In this document: positions 33,985-45,003 of the stretch, piece after piece
How the letters are laid out: each line of letters starts with the position of its first letter
How positions within the stretch are numbered: position 1 is the first letter of the stretch
Origin: Corinectria fuckeliana
Lineage: Eukaryota > Ascomycota > Sordariomycetes > Hypocreales > Nectriaceae
Direction: 5' to 3'
NCBI GenBank assembly: GCA_019137255.1
Contig: WPDH01000082.1
Coordinates: 140,789 to 204,788, forward strand
Length of the DNA: 64,000 bases
Notes under the pieces: model-generated
Database searches by the model: none
What the model saw: the letters and a program-made list of their open reading frames with translations, nothing else
What the model was told of the DNA's origin: nothing
Position numbers and translations under genes: made by a program

Positions 33985-35529
33985 ATGTACGACTACGACC
34001 CCATCTACACGCTCGGCCTTGACTGTCCCGAGGGCGGCGCCTTCTACATCTGCTCAACTAAGCCGACGCGCTTCATCGGCTGCTGCCGAACGAACCCGTG
34101 TGAGACGGCCTACGGTCTGTGTCCCGACAAGGACCTTGGGCCCGCGACGTTCGACGCGCACGCCGTCGCCGCGGTCCCCGGGCAGGCTTGCATCAGCGAC
34201 AACTCCCAGGTCGACTGGTACACCTGCGCCGGGACGAGGCCGCCGTTCCTCGGGTGCTGCGCGGTCGATGCCTGCGAGGAGGGGAGCTGTCCGCGACAGG
34301 CGCTTCGGGCGGCGCGGTTGAGTGGTGTCGAGTCGGATGCCGACCGGTTCCTAGATGGCGATGGCGGCACGAGTACAACGGCATCCTCGTTGTCTTACAC
34401 GACGGCATCCTCGCTGACTTGTTCGACGGCATCTTCGTTGACTTATACGACAATGACGACGATGACGACCAAGACTTCGGCTTCCTTTTCAGCCATGGCC
34501 ACTGCAGATATGGAGAGACCCTGTCCTAAAGAACACCACGGCCGGTCGCTGTCCCCAGGGCAGATTGCTGGCATAGTCCTAGGCTCACTGGTCATCCTTC
34601 TTGGAGTTAGCTACTGCTGCCTCCGCTCCCTCTATATTAAAGCCAGGGTGAAGCTTCAGAAGGAGAGTAAAGCCCAGGAAGCTCGGGAAGCTGCTCGAGC
34701 CAGCAACTTGCCCGTTGAAGCCGACCAGTCGCCCTTGCAGCAACAGGTCCAACAGCAAGACCATGGCTCTCAGTCGAGCGTCCGTACGCAGCCAGCACTG
34801 GTCAGCGACTCTTCCCAGCGTCCGCCGTTCTTTCAGCAAGATCCTAGCATGCTCCCGGCCCAGGTCACCCCCGACCCTGGGTCTTCTACCTATGCACGCA
34901 GATTGCGACGCCAAAGCACCGACATGTCTTTCACGCCGATTCGACGAAGCACATCGATACAGCGCCCTGAGACAGGGCAGCAACCGTCGGACAACAGAAC
35001 TGGCTCCCAGTCGAATGTCTCTCCTCTGCCGAGGAAACCCCTTCGGCGGTACCGGCACTTTCAGCAAGACCCTTCTACGCTCCAGGAATCGAGTGCCGTC
35101 CGACCTAGATCTTCTGCCGGGCAAAGGGCTTCGCCAGGCTCGAGCGCCAACACATCCTGGCCATCGAACCAGCAACCCGCGGCGATGCCGTCCCCACCGG
35201 GGCGTGCGATAAGGTCCGAGCCAGATCAGTTAATCAAGAATCTCCAGGAGTTTCAACAAGGCCGTTCCGGGACTCAGAGCTCAGCTCCCGCTGGCGACCG
35301 TGCTCCATCACGCGAGAGTACCCCCGATTCCTTTGTATCGTTCCAGCGCGACGAACCGGTGGAGTCCCGACCAAAGTCTGCGACGGAGTCGAAGAGAGCG
35401 TCGCTGCGGTCGAAGATTTCCAAGCACGGGATGCGACCGAGAGGCAAAAGGGCCTCAGAACCACCGGGGAAAGGGAAGCCGGAGGATGCACTTGCGAGAG
35501 ATGAAGGATACCGAAGTGTGTATTTCTAG
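33985..35529 (+). CDS. Single-pass membrane protein with duplicated Cys-rich ectodomain
   Basis: One exon, 514 residues. Two related Cys modules occupy residues about 14-47 and 66-105: FYICSTKPTRFIGCCRTNPC and WYTCAGTRPPFLGCCAVDAC, both fitting aromatic-Y-x-C-x(4)-P/R-x-F-x-G-C-C-x(4)-C. A Ser/Thr-rich stalk with ASSLSYTT repeats follows, then one hydrophobic segment (QIAGIVLGSLVILLGVSYCC, about 191-212), a basic stop-transfer (KARVKLQKESKAQEA) and a disordered Ser/Pro/Gln/Arg tail of about 290 residues. There is no N-terminal signal peptide, so I infer an N-out, C-in topology set by the TM. The layout resembles fungal surface sensors of unknown ligand. I do not recognise a named family. Confidence 0.8.
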   Translation: MYDYDPIYTLGLDCPEGGAFYICSTKPTRFIGCCRTNPCETAYGLCPDKDLGPATFDAHAVAAVPGQACISDNSQVDWYTCAGTRPPFLGCCAVDACEEGSCPRQALRAARLSGVESDADRFLDGDGGTSTTASSLSYTTASSLTCSTASSLTYTTMTTMTTKTSASFSAMATADMERPCPKEHHGRSLSPGQIAGIVLGSLVILLGVSYCCLRSLYIKARVKLQKESKAQEAREAARASNLPVEADQSPLQQQVQQQDHGSQSSVRTQPALVSDSSQRPPFFQQDPSMLPAQVTPDPGSSTYARRLRRQSTDMSFTPIRRSTSIQRPETGQQPSDNRTGSQSNVSPLPRKPLRRYRHFQQDPSTLQESSAVRPRSSAGQRASPGSSANTSWPSNQQPAAMPSPPGRAIRSEPDQLIKNLQEFQQGRSGTQSSAPAGDRAPSRESTPDSFVSFQRDEPVESRPKSATESKRASLRSKISKHGMRPRGKRASEPPGKGKPEDALARDEGYRSVYF

Positions 35530-36317
35530 TCGGGATGATATTGGATGTAAGTGTGTTGGCTATGCACGAACCCTGCGAGTGCCCCAGATGGAGAGACGGT
35601 CGCTTACTTCAAAGCTCAAGCGGATTCGCATGGCGGACAACATGTTGGAAGCTTTCGACGGTCTTGTATTGTGCATGATGGGGAATCTATTCGCTTGACC
35701 TCTGGGGAGTGATTGCAGTAGGTAGTTTGTTAGCCCTCAACAGTCCCCGGAATGAATCAAGGTGCATTGTTTAAGGCATGAAGCTCAACTCCGGCGGGCG
35801 TTGACATCAGCTTTGCTTTGACTCTTGGTGAGAGATCGCAAAGGCATAGATACATAGAACCAGCACAACAAGGATGCGATGGCATAAAGACTGGCTTGGC
35901 TGGTGCTTTCGCCATTGCCGGCGAACAAGCATTGGGCGGGTGGGCTTTGATGCGAGGTCTTCCAATCGGGTAGTTACTTTGCACGGATGCAGATGCACTG
36001 GCTCGGATTGATTGCGATGTGACGTGCGCCATTTTTAAAAAGCAAAACACAAGCAAACTTAAGCAAACCAACATGAACAAGTTGGTATGTACTATGCATG
36101 TACTGTACAGGGCGATCCAAGCAAGGTCCAGGCTTTGCTAGACCCCGCCCGACTCAGGGCTCATATTCTGGTTAGGGCCGCGATGGACGGATCTAATGGG
36201 TTTTACCACACAGGTAGTATAGAGAGGACCGAAGGGATTTGTGACGGGGGAACTCCCCTGATACTGAGAGTGTTGGTTGAAGAAAGGGAGAGAGAGAGAG
36301 ATTATATTAGACAACCC

Positions 36318-36392
36318 GGAGACGGAGACGGAGATGGAGATGGAGTCGGAGATGGAGACGGAGATGGGCGCGGAGATGGGCACGGGGATGGA
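36318..36392. repeat. GGAGAY hexanucleotide repeat
   Basis: Imperfect repeats of GGAGAC and GGAGAT. They create a spurious Asp-Gly frame on the plus strand. Confidence 0.85.
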
Positions 36393-37589
36393 CATGAAAT
36401 AAGGAGATACGGACATGGACATGGTAAACATTTCAACTGTCGCATCACCCGGCCGGGAGCGAGTGGGGTCAAGCCATGCGAGATTGCTGGTGGACATATG
36501 CTCAAAGACGCGGGATCTCCTGACGTCGTGTGATGCAGCAGCAATTGCGGGACTGGCAAACACACAGTGGAAATATCAGTAGGAACAACCAACAGGCGTA
36601 GAAACAGCCAACAGAGAAGACAAGACAAGACAGGTCAGGCCACACATTGCGGGATAAAGCCACGAGGCGAGGAATCTACCTGGGTGGTAGGCAGATGACA
36701 GGATGGCTGCAACCCTTCGAGGTGACAGAAAGCTTCTAGAAAATGTCAGTAGAGTAAGCAAGAAAGCAACCGGGCGATCCTCCTGGCGCACTAATGGGTC
36801 TACAGCACCACTTCGTACAGGCTACTTGTAGATACTGAGATACTGTACTGTGAGGACCCCCCCCCCCCTTGCATTCATCATGGCATCCTGGGTCTGAAAC
36901 GGCACGACAGGGCTGGCCGATTTGTCGGGAGACGAGGCGAGGGGCCGCCAGATAGAGGAAAAGGTGTCCCAGGTACATAGGCCTACTATGTACAAATCGA
37001 CGTGGGCGTTGAGAACTCAGGGGTGGCGCTGGCTGCACTCTAACGCCCCGGGCGGAGAGGCATAGACGGACGTTGGGACCAACGGCAACGACGTTACAGT
37101 GACGTGGCTGACGCACCGGCGTGTGTGTTTGGTTTGGGTTGTGTGTGCTTGGACGTGATCGACGGTGGGATTAGACGGAACCAACGGATGGCTGCAATTA
37201 CATACTGGACGTCGTGCTACATACACGGTACGTACTGCACCGATGGCGGCCATGGTGGATATTCGCTGCGATCGGATGCATCTCCAGGACAGTCCAGTAG
37301 GTAGTTAAGTAGTCAAGTAGATACCTAGTCTGTGTACTCAATCAGCGTTGGCGTGGCTGATGAGCGAGCGCACTACATATTATGTAGTGAGGCCGGGCGC
37401 CCACACTAGCAATGACCATCACCATGGCCACGATGGATGCATGGATGATGGCTGGTCTGTGGGCTGTGGTAGCTCCGGGCGTAGGGATCTAGGGGGGAAG
37501 CCGAGCAAGTCCCCGGCTCCTTGTCCACGTTTAGTTAAGTTAATTAGGCCCTTGCTTGATGAGGACCCCAGTTGCCCAGGTCCCGTCCA

Positions 37590-37663
37590 CTGTCTGTCTG
37601 TGTCTGTGTCTGTCTCTCTGCCTCTCTCTCTCTCTGTCTCTCTGTCTCTCTGTCTCTCTCTGT
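37590..37663. repeat. TCTG/TCTC microsatellite
   Basis: A run of TCTG and CTCTCTG units with few interruptions. Confidence 0.85.
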
Positions 37664-37730
37664 CAAGGTAATGTCCCGGGAACGATGTTCCAGATGAATG
37701 ACTCTCCGGCCCACCCTGGCTTTACTATGT

Positions 37731-37754
37731 ACTACATACTCCGTAGTATGTAGT
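37731..37754. repeat. Perfect 10-bp inverted repeat
   Basis: ACTACATACT and AGTATGTAGT flank a CCGT loop. A related hairpin, CACTACAT-ATT-ATGTAGTG, lies at 37371-37389. Confidence 0.85.
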
Positions 37755-39537
37755 TGTCTTTCTCCAGCTCCTGTCACCCTGTGTGCTGCGTTGTGTCAGC
37801 GTACTTGGTCTATGTACTACGTAGCACTGCGCCGCGTCAGTGTGTGCATCGCGGCCGGGGATCCGTTGGTAGACTAGTTCCCCTCTTGGCCTCTTCTACT
37901 CTAGATCACAGACAAACCCTCCATTCTTCAATGACCCTCCATCCGCCCACCGAAACATCCAGTACAGAGTAGTAAACAACCCGCGAGAACAGGACGAGCC
38001 GGGCAATCGCTGCATATATCGAGATGTGCCAGTCCCGTTGTTTGCTTGTTCATTCGTACAACTTGCTTTTTTTTTTTTGGGAGGCGCGCCAGATCGACCA
38101 GTCTAGTGGAACATTTCCCGACCGTGTGCTCCTGGTACGAATGGATACTACGTACAAAAAGTCTACACCATGTACATACAGCCTGTGTTGTTGTTCAACC
38201 AACAGCAAGAGTACCTAGTACGGTGCCGGCAGTTCCCATCTGCCAAGCGGACAGAAAGAAGAAGGAAAAGGAAAAGCCAAGACCAAACCAAACTGCAGTC
38301 AGCAGTCTGCGCAACACTGCCAAACAGAAAGGCATGGCCGGGCCATGTTCTCCATGGTACCAAAACTCCATAGCCTGCTTGCCACGCTCAACATACTCAG
38401 TAGAGGTACCGAGTACCTAGTAGTAGGTAATTATTCTACGTACTACCTTGACTAGCCCTGGATTGGAAGCCCGCCCGTCGCCTCTTCTTCAGCCGCCTCT
38501 GCACCGACCCGCACGCCTGGTTTGGCTACGCTGGCTAATCGGAACCTGGCCCAGCGTGGATGTGTCCGTTCAGGGGGGCGGGCAAGGGCCGAACGAAGCC
38601 ATCTCGATAATTTAGTCTGTCTCTTCAGCCAGCCCGGGCCGGGACCTTGTCTTGTCTTGTCCCTAGTATGTAGAGCCCTGAGGTTTTTCAAACTGGAGTC
38701 CCAATGCACTCTCTTGCATTCTGCATTACCTGCTTTGTACGCACCGGTAGTAGTACCCTTAGTACTAGGCTACGATAGTGGTCTCTAGTCTCCAGGTCTG
38801 TCATGCATCCTGCATCCTGCAAGCCCTCAACTCGCCTCCTCCTCTCCTCTCCTCTTCTCCCTGTCCCCTTGTCATGTTCCTCTCCGTCCTCCAGTGACGA
38901 TGGATCTGGCCCGCCCCCGCAAGCTCGTAGCGTTGCGCTGGCGGGCAGATGGCCACCCTGTCGACGAGCCGGCCACCCATGCTTGGAGCTTGGAGCGAGT
39001 CAGTTCAACCCTACCAGCAGCCACCGGTTCTCCAAGGGCAAGTAATTAGCGCCTGGTCTCTTGGGCGATCGTGGGCTCTTTGGCCGTGGCCCTCTCGGGT
39101 GTCTTCCCTTTCGTTGGTTCATTCTTCCTATCGCTCGCTATACTACGTATGTACGAAATAGACCGACCACCACGGCCCCTCGCCCCCCCCCTTCCGAGCT
39201 GCTGGTTTATGTAGTATTAGTATTAGTCTGTGCCTGGGCTGGGTCTGCCGTTCTGAAATCCGAGGGTTGCTTCCTTCAATCTCCAGTCTTGAATCTTTCT
39301 ATCTTCTCCTTCGCGACTCTCTCTCTCTCTCCCTCTCTTGCGACTCTCGACTTGACCCGCGCCGCGGCCTTGTTCGCGACTCGACTACTTCGTACCGTGT
39401 TACCCATGCGGCATCATGACCATCACCAACTAATCGCAATCCCATCCGTCGCATCGCATAGTTAGTTGCACTCTGGTTCTCGGCATTGGGTCTTGGCCGC
39501 TACCGCCGCCATTCAGTCCTACTTGTCGCACCCATCA

Positions 39538-39571
39538 CCAACCAACCAACCAACCAACCAACCAACCAACC
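39538..39571. repeat. (CCAA)n microsatellite
   Basis: About eight CCAA units in the leader of the RGS-LOV gene, about 90 bases before its ATG. Confidence 0.9.
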
Positions 39572-39656
39572 TCACACCCACCGTCTTGGACTCGTCCCGT
39601 CCCGTCCCCATTCCGCTCAACTCTAAATTAAACAGTTGAGACAACCTCTCTCTACA

Positions 39657-41713
39657 ATGCCTACCCTCAACTCCCTCCGAACCTTTGAGCCGCCCCTCCC
39701 GCCCTTTGCCGACTTCGAGCGCCGCCGCTCGACAACGTCCTCCGTCTCCCACAGCGCCGAGTCGGCCGGCTCCTCCCTCCGCGGCGCGACCGCTTCGCCC
39801 ACGCAGCCGCGCTTCAAGAACAACGGATCCCGCCCCAAGAGCGCCAAGTTCTCCGCCTACCGCCTGCGCAGCAACTCCGGCCTGTCGCTGCACACCAACG
39901 AGGACCTCTTGCGACAGTACACCGACTACCACCCGGATGGATCCCCCCGCGTCGCCATGTTTGGCGCCGGCGGCGAGAGGCTGCGCAGCATCGACTCCGT
40001 CACCACGTCCAGCCAGCGCTCCAGCGTCACCTTTACCGACTCGGACACTTCCGCCGACTTGCCCCTCCCTGACTTTGTTGGACGCGACATGTTCGACACG
40101 GTCGTCAAGGACCCTGCTGCGTCGGCGCAATTGTGGAAGTTTGCGGCCAGTCTCGGCCTCGGCCAGAACGTCGAGTACTTGATGAAGGTGAGTCGCTCTT
40201 ACACGTCTCTACCTCTCTTCCTGTATCCCCCCCCCCAATCATCTAACCAGAACCCGTGTAGATTCGCGACTACATCAATTCCCTGGATCAAGTCGTCATC
40301 CAGCTCTCCACCATCTCCACGTCGTATACGTCCATCACCGCCACCTCGCCCATCAATCTCCCCACGCCCATGTCCAAGGCCCTCAACACCAACATCAAAC
40401 ACCTGACCACGTCCCTGATCCCCAGCCTGGAAAACATGTTCCTCGAGTCCAAAGGCTACGTCGAGCAGCGAATCCTCAGGGAAATCTTCCCCGCCTTCGT
40501 CAAGCAGCAGCTCTCGCTCTGCACCAGCGTCGCCTTGTCCGCCGACGCCGAAGGCGACAGCCCGCCCTCGCCGTTCCCGGGCCTCAAGGGCTCCTTCTGC
40601 CTAAGCGACCCCGTCAAGCCCGGCAACCCCGTCGCGTACCTCTCAGACGAGTTCCAGGACGTCACGGGCTACTCCCGCGCCGAAGTCATGTCGCGGAACT
40701 GCCGCCTGCTGCAGGGACCCCAGACGGACCGCGACACCATCGCCAATATCCGCTCGGCCATTTGGCGGGGCGACGAGTGCTCCGAGCTGGTGCTCAACTT
40801 CCGCCGCGACGGACAGCCGTTCTGGAACCTACTCTACCTGTGCCCCCTGCAGGACGCCGCCGGCAAGACGCGCTTTTACTTGGGCGCCCAGATCGACGTG
40901 TCCTCGTCCATCGAGAGCAACGACGAGGTGCTTAAGATGCTGAGCTACGGCTCGATCGAGGAGGACAAGACCCCTGATCGGAGCAGCCCCCGGTGGCCCG
41001 GAGAGGCGCCGCAGGACCCGGAGCTCGAGGAGCTGTCCGCCGTCAAATCGAACCCTCAAGTCAAGTCGTCAAAGAAGAGCTTCTTCAAGTCGTTTATGAA
41101 GCCTCCGCCAGCGCCGCTCTCGCCGCCCCTGAGCCCGCGACGCAGCCTGGACAGGCCGCGGTCATCGGCGGGACCCTCGCTGGAGAAGACATACAGCACT
41201 CGAACGGTCCTCAAGCGACTGTCGACACCACCAAGCATGACGGCGACGCCCTATTCCCGATACATGGTCCTGGAGCACGTCCCGTCGTATCCCGCTTCGC
41301 TCGGGGCGATGCCGCTGGACCAGGAGATGCGGTACCCCCCGAAGCTGAGCATCTCCTTCTTCTCGCAGGCCATGGTGGACGCGCTGGATCTCGGGATGGC
41401 CGCCGACGCGATCCGGCAAAAGGACGTCTTCGACGTGCTGGCTGAGCAGGCCACGATACCCTCGGTGACCAAGGCCTTCAAGGCCACGGTGCGCGACGTG
41501 GTCGTGCGCGACGGCAAGTCCATCTCGCTGGACCTGGCCCTGACGAACCACATCCCGCGCCGGGCGAACATGGCGCGCGTCATGAGCGGCGAGAGCGGCG
41601 GCGACCCGGGCCGCGAGAGGAAGCCGGCCGCCAAGATGATGAGCCACTGGTCGCCGCTGAAGGACGCCGACGGGCGCGTCAAGTACGTCGTGCTCGTCAT
41701 CTCACCCCTGTGA
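39657..41713 (+). CDS. RGS-LOV blue-light photoreceptor (BcLOV4-like)
   Basis: Two exons (39657-40187, 40262-41713; 74-bp intron with CTAAC branch) give 660 residues. After a disordered Ser-rich N-terminus comes an RGS-type helical domain, about residues 140-262 (MFDTVVKDPAASAQLWKFA ... REIFPAFVKQQL). A LOV domain follows, about 293-392: SDEFQDVTGYSRAEVMSRNCRLLQ with the adduct cysteine at 324, LNFRRDGQPFWNLLYL with flavin-contacting Asn356 and Asn366, and FYLGAQIDVS with Gln387. After the LOV is a basic, aromatic segment (KSSKKSFFKSFMK, 445-457) like the lipid-binding helix of Botrytis BcLOV4, which moves to the plasma membrane under blue light. The C-terminal 170 residues are a further folded region. 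It likely tunes G-alpha signalling by light. Confidence 0.9.
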
Positions 41714-42177
41714 CCAGCGGGGAGGGAGTCCATGTGGATAGGAAATAAAGTAGACATTGATGAGGAGTTGGGACGGATGCTTTTCTTCTTTTTTCCCTTT
41801 TTTTTCTTCGGTTGTTTTCTTGCTGTACATTGCATTGGCTGGGTGTAACGATATGTGTATTTAATTAACGACCGCGAGCCTGGGCAGAATGATACCACGA
41901 ATGTATTGCTTGGATAATTGACAACGTTTATATATTTTTCTTGACCAGCTTGTAGCTGCTAGGAGCCGGAGGCTTCGAATTTGCACAGCTAGATATTGAT
42001 CTCACCAACTATATGGCTGTCATGTGCCATTATTTACGTGGCTGGATGAGTAAGATGAAAAGTCTGATAAATGCAAGTTTAGGTCGGTTTCGAGCTGTTG
42101 TGTTCTGTGAACATGAGAAGGATGCCAACATCAACTCATAATCTCATGAACAGTCCCGCCTCAGCTTCAGCAGAAAC
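41714..42177. other. Convergent 3' region
   Basis: 464 bp between the stops of the RGS-LOV and carboxylesterase genes; AT-rich in the middle, with T runs near 41788-41820. No gene visible. Confidence 0.5.
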
Positions 42178-43845
42178 TCATTGCCTAACACCAGGCCCTA
42201 TCGCCGCAAAGTAGTCGCACTTCTTCCGCAAGTCTTTGCTGATCTTGCCCATTTTTGTCTTGCCGCCCGTTTGAAACACGATGCGCTGGTTGCGCTTCTC
42301 CGTCCACGTCTCCCACTTCGCTGACCCCGAGCGGCGGTACGTGTTGGGGTTGTAGCAACGAATGAAGCTCGACCAGTATCCTTGGATCACCGGCGTAACC
42401 GCCGCGTTCACTCCACCCTCGACGTAGCTGGCGGGCGGGGTGCCGCCTGCGTATCCTGGCCCGAAGATGGCGTTGACTTCGACTGTGTGCGGGACCCCCA
42501 GCCCTTGTGCTATTTGCTTTGGATCCTCCACGTCATAGAGATAGTTCCACGAGTTTGGGGTGCCATGTCGGGTGAAGGCGTTGGAGATGTACATGCCGGG
42601 ACACATGTATCGCATCTGGCCGTATGCATCGCTAACCTGCCGCCAGTAGCAGCCCGAGTTCGGGCAGGTGTCGTTTCTGTTTGGGTACAGCTCGTTGACT
42701 GCTCCCAGCTGCTCCAAGGTCAAGAAGCCAAACTGAGTCTTGAGAAACACGTCGCTCTGCGCCAGGGTGGAGGTGTTCCTGGGAGCGAACTGAGTGCCGC
42801 CGTTTGTGTCGTCGCCCATGATGGCCGGCACCCTGATGAACTTGCCCTGCTCAAACAGCTTGTACGTGAGGTCCGGGACAAGATCGCCGTCTATTACCGG
42901 AGCCCACATATAAAGCGGTGCTGCCGGAGCTCGGGGGTGAGGAATGTTATAGTTTGCCTCCTGAATCTCCACGGCGGACTTGGATCGCAGACAAGCCAGG
43001 GCCTTCTTGCCGGTGCAGCCCAGGCGGATGGCCAGGTTTTCATACCAGTAGGTAGATTCCTTCACCGTCAACACAGTTGCGAAAGACACCGATTCAGCTG
43101 CCACTGCATGGAAGAGACCCTCGTCTCTCCCACCGTAGGCACTGAGATGGTGAGCAACACTGGCAGCGCCAGCAGAAGCTCCGCCCATGGTGACGTGGTC
43201 CGGGTCGCCTCCAAAATTGGCGACATACTTTTGCACCCATCTGAGGGCCTTTCTTTGGTCATGAAGGCCGATATTTGGTGTCACTTGGTCGCCGTCTTCG
43301 AGGAAGCCATACGGACCGACACGGTAGTTCATAGTGACGACCACCATGTCCTTGTCGCCGGCGTTGATGAGTCCTGTTCCTTGTACGTGGCCGTTGGAGT
43401 TGGAGTTGAAGCCGCCGCCCTGGATGAAGACAAACACAGGCAGTTTCGAGTTCCTGGATGCGTCGCTTGGGGCAAAAACGTTGACAAAGAGGCAGTCTTC
43501 GGACTGCGTCTTGCCAATATCACTCGAGTCACTGCCTGTTGCGATGCAAACTGGACCAAACTGTCAAGTTGTAAGCTGCGGGCCAATGCCAATTGTGATG
43601 CTGCGAAGCCAACTACTCACGTCGCTTGCATCTTGAACGGTGTCCGTGTGAACGGGATCATGGGGAAGGCTGAACCTCAGATCTCCGAGCGGGGCGGCCG
43701 CATATCTGATAGCAAGCCACTTTGTGACACCGTTGTCGAGCTCCTTTCCCTTGTATTTGCTGTAACCCAAGTCGACAAGGGGCCTCACTGCGCGGACTGG
43801 GGACAGCAGGAGGACCGCCAATGAGAAATATCGCACGCCCTTCAT
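42178..43845 (-). CDS. Secreted type B carboxylesterase/lipase
   Basis: Two exons (43845-43621, 43560-42178; 60-bp intron GTGAGT...GACAG) give 535 residues. Residues 1-19 are a signal peptide (MKGVRYFSLAVLLLSPVRA). Carboxylesterase signatures follow: YAAAPLGDLRF, SEDCLFVNVFAP, VFVFIQGGGF (oxyanion-hole glycines), MNYRVGPYGFL, LRWVQKYVANFGGDPDHVTM and the nucleophile elbow GGASAGAAS with the catalytic Ser. The catalytic His is in GVPHTVEVNAIFG. Length matches secreted fungal members (about 530-570), which cut carboxylic esters and lipids outside the cell. The exact substrate is not readable. The upstream 990 bp hold its promoter and then the tRNA pair. Confidence 0.9.
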
Positions 43846-44837
43846 GTTAGAAGCTCGCGAGCAGCAACACCGGAGTCTACAATTCTACGACGTTTGCAAG
43901 ACTTCGCACGGATGAAGTGTCGGTCTGTAAGCAGCGCTCTTTATAGATGTCCCCAAAACGGGCACAGCCCTGCTCGACCCCTCTCTCGTGGCCGGCACCG
44001 CCGTCCAACCCGAAGGATTCGGGGAAACCTGGGAACTAAGACGTCTATCTGTTTCCCACGCCGTGGAAACGTCGTATACTGTTATTTCCTGACGTGACGG
44101 TCCGGGGTGCGGGGGATAAACTGTCCGACGGTGTGGAGATAGCATGCGGAGAACCACACCGACTGCGACATTGTCTCGCTCTCTATTGGAGGTATTCTCG
44201 TCCGGCTGAGTCGCGCAGGTGCCGACATGGTGCCGATACTGGTGGTCTTGTGGTCGATCGCGGATGTCGGCAACGTGGACAATGGCCGGCGGGACTGAGA
44301 AGTGTCTTGCGACCGACGGGCCACACTGAGATGTCTTGTCATCTGAGCTCAACGGCTGGCTGCTGACGTTGATTGACCTGGCATTCATCCGCCAGAGCAA
44401 GGGTTTCGGGTGCCTTGATTGGTCTCACGAACGAACGAAAGTGAGTCGTAGCTACTTGACCAAGTTCTGTACGCCAAAGTCGGCCATGCAGACGGCTAGA
44501 CCACTTCTCAGCTGAGTAAGCTAAGGTACTTTCGTTTCCTGCACCCATACCAGAGATAGTCTACAGAGTGTGCTATACCTAATTACTCCTTTGACAGCCG
44601 ATCTCATCATTATGGTACCCTCCACTAGGTCGATTTAAGGAGCCAGCCCACCTTCAGCTGCGAGACTAGCTCAGCATAGCCGCCACGTTTTTAACCACAT
44701 CTTAACACCCAGCCGTTACTTAGCCAGCATGGGCAATTTTCCTAGGTGTAAACAGATGGCAATTTTACTTCGTAAGGAGGATTGTTTATTATACTAAAGT
44801 AGAGAAGAAGAAAAAAGGCATACTAAAAAAAAGAAAT
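43846..44837. other. Region between the carboxylesterase gene and the tRNA pair
   Basis: The first 300 bp are the probable esterase promoter. From about 44580 the sequence becomes AT-richer. Small frames here are not protein-like. Confidence 0.5.
44825..44832 (-). terminator. Pol III terminator of tRNA copy 1
   Basis: Eight T residues on the minus strand begin six bases after the tRNA 3' end. Confidence 0.75.
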
Positions 44838-44922
44838 TGAGGGACACCGGATTTGAACCGATAACCTTTAGGAATCTCCTGATTTACTGGAATCTAACAC
44901 GCTACCGTTGCGCCAGCCCCCC
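44838..44922 (-). tRNA. tRNA, probable Trp (CCA), intron-containing, copy 1
   Basis: The minus strand folds as acceptor GGGGGGC/GTCCCTC (one G-T at each of two positions), D arm GCGC-AACGGTA-GCGT, anticodon stem TTAGA/CCTAA with loop TTCCAG, and T arm ATCGG-TTCAAAT-CCGGT, discriminator A. The total of 85 nt implies an intron of about 13 nt after base 37 (TAAATCAGGAGAT), at the canonical position. The anticodon would be CCA. It differs from copy 2 by paired changes in the anticodon stem, so both look maintained. The A31-C39 pair is mismatched in both copies, which leaves some doubt about the exact intron borders or identity. Confidence 0.7.
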
Positions 44923-44996
44923 TAGTTGATAGTTTGGCCAAGAAAAGTGTCTATAAGAAAGTCGCCCAGACCAGATAATAATTAGGAAGGGGAATT

Positions 44997-45002
44997 AAAA
45001 AA
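44997..45002 (-). terminator. Pol III terminator of tRNA copy 2
   Basis: Six T residues on the minus strand begin two bases after the tRNA end. Confidence 0.7.
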
Positions 45003-45003
45003 T

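Larger units (their letters stand above)
35530..39656. other. 4.1-kb non-coding region upstream of the RGS-LOV gene
   Basis: No supported gene. It holds a GGAGAY hexanucleotide array (36318-36392), a poly-C run near 36860, two perfect short palindromes (37371-37389, 37731-37754), a TCTG/TCTC array (37590-37663), a T run near 38067 and a CCAA array (39538-39571). Many TACGTA or ACTAC/GTAGT words are scattered through it. The right half, CT-rich and ending at 39656, is the probable promoter and leader of the photoreceptor gene. Confidence 0.5.

Noticed and set aside
36087..36533. Asp-Gly repeat ORF
   Set aside because: Translation of the GGAGAY simple repeat; no independent coding signal.
39685..40182. 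Alternative plus-frame ORF inside the RGS-LOV first exon
   Set aside because: Arg/Pro/Ser/Thr-rich shadow; the RGS domain is in the other frame.
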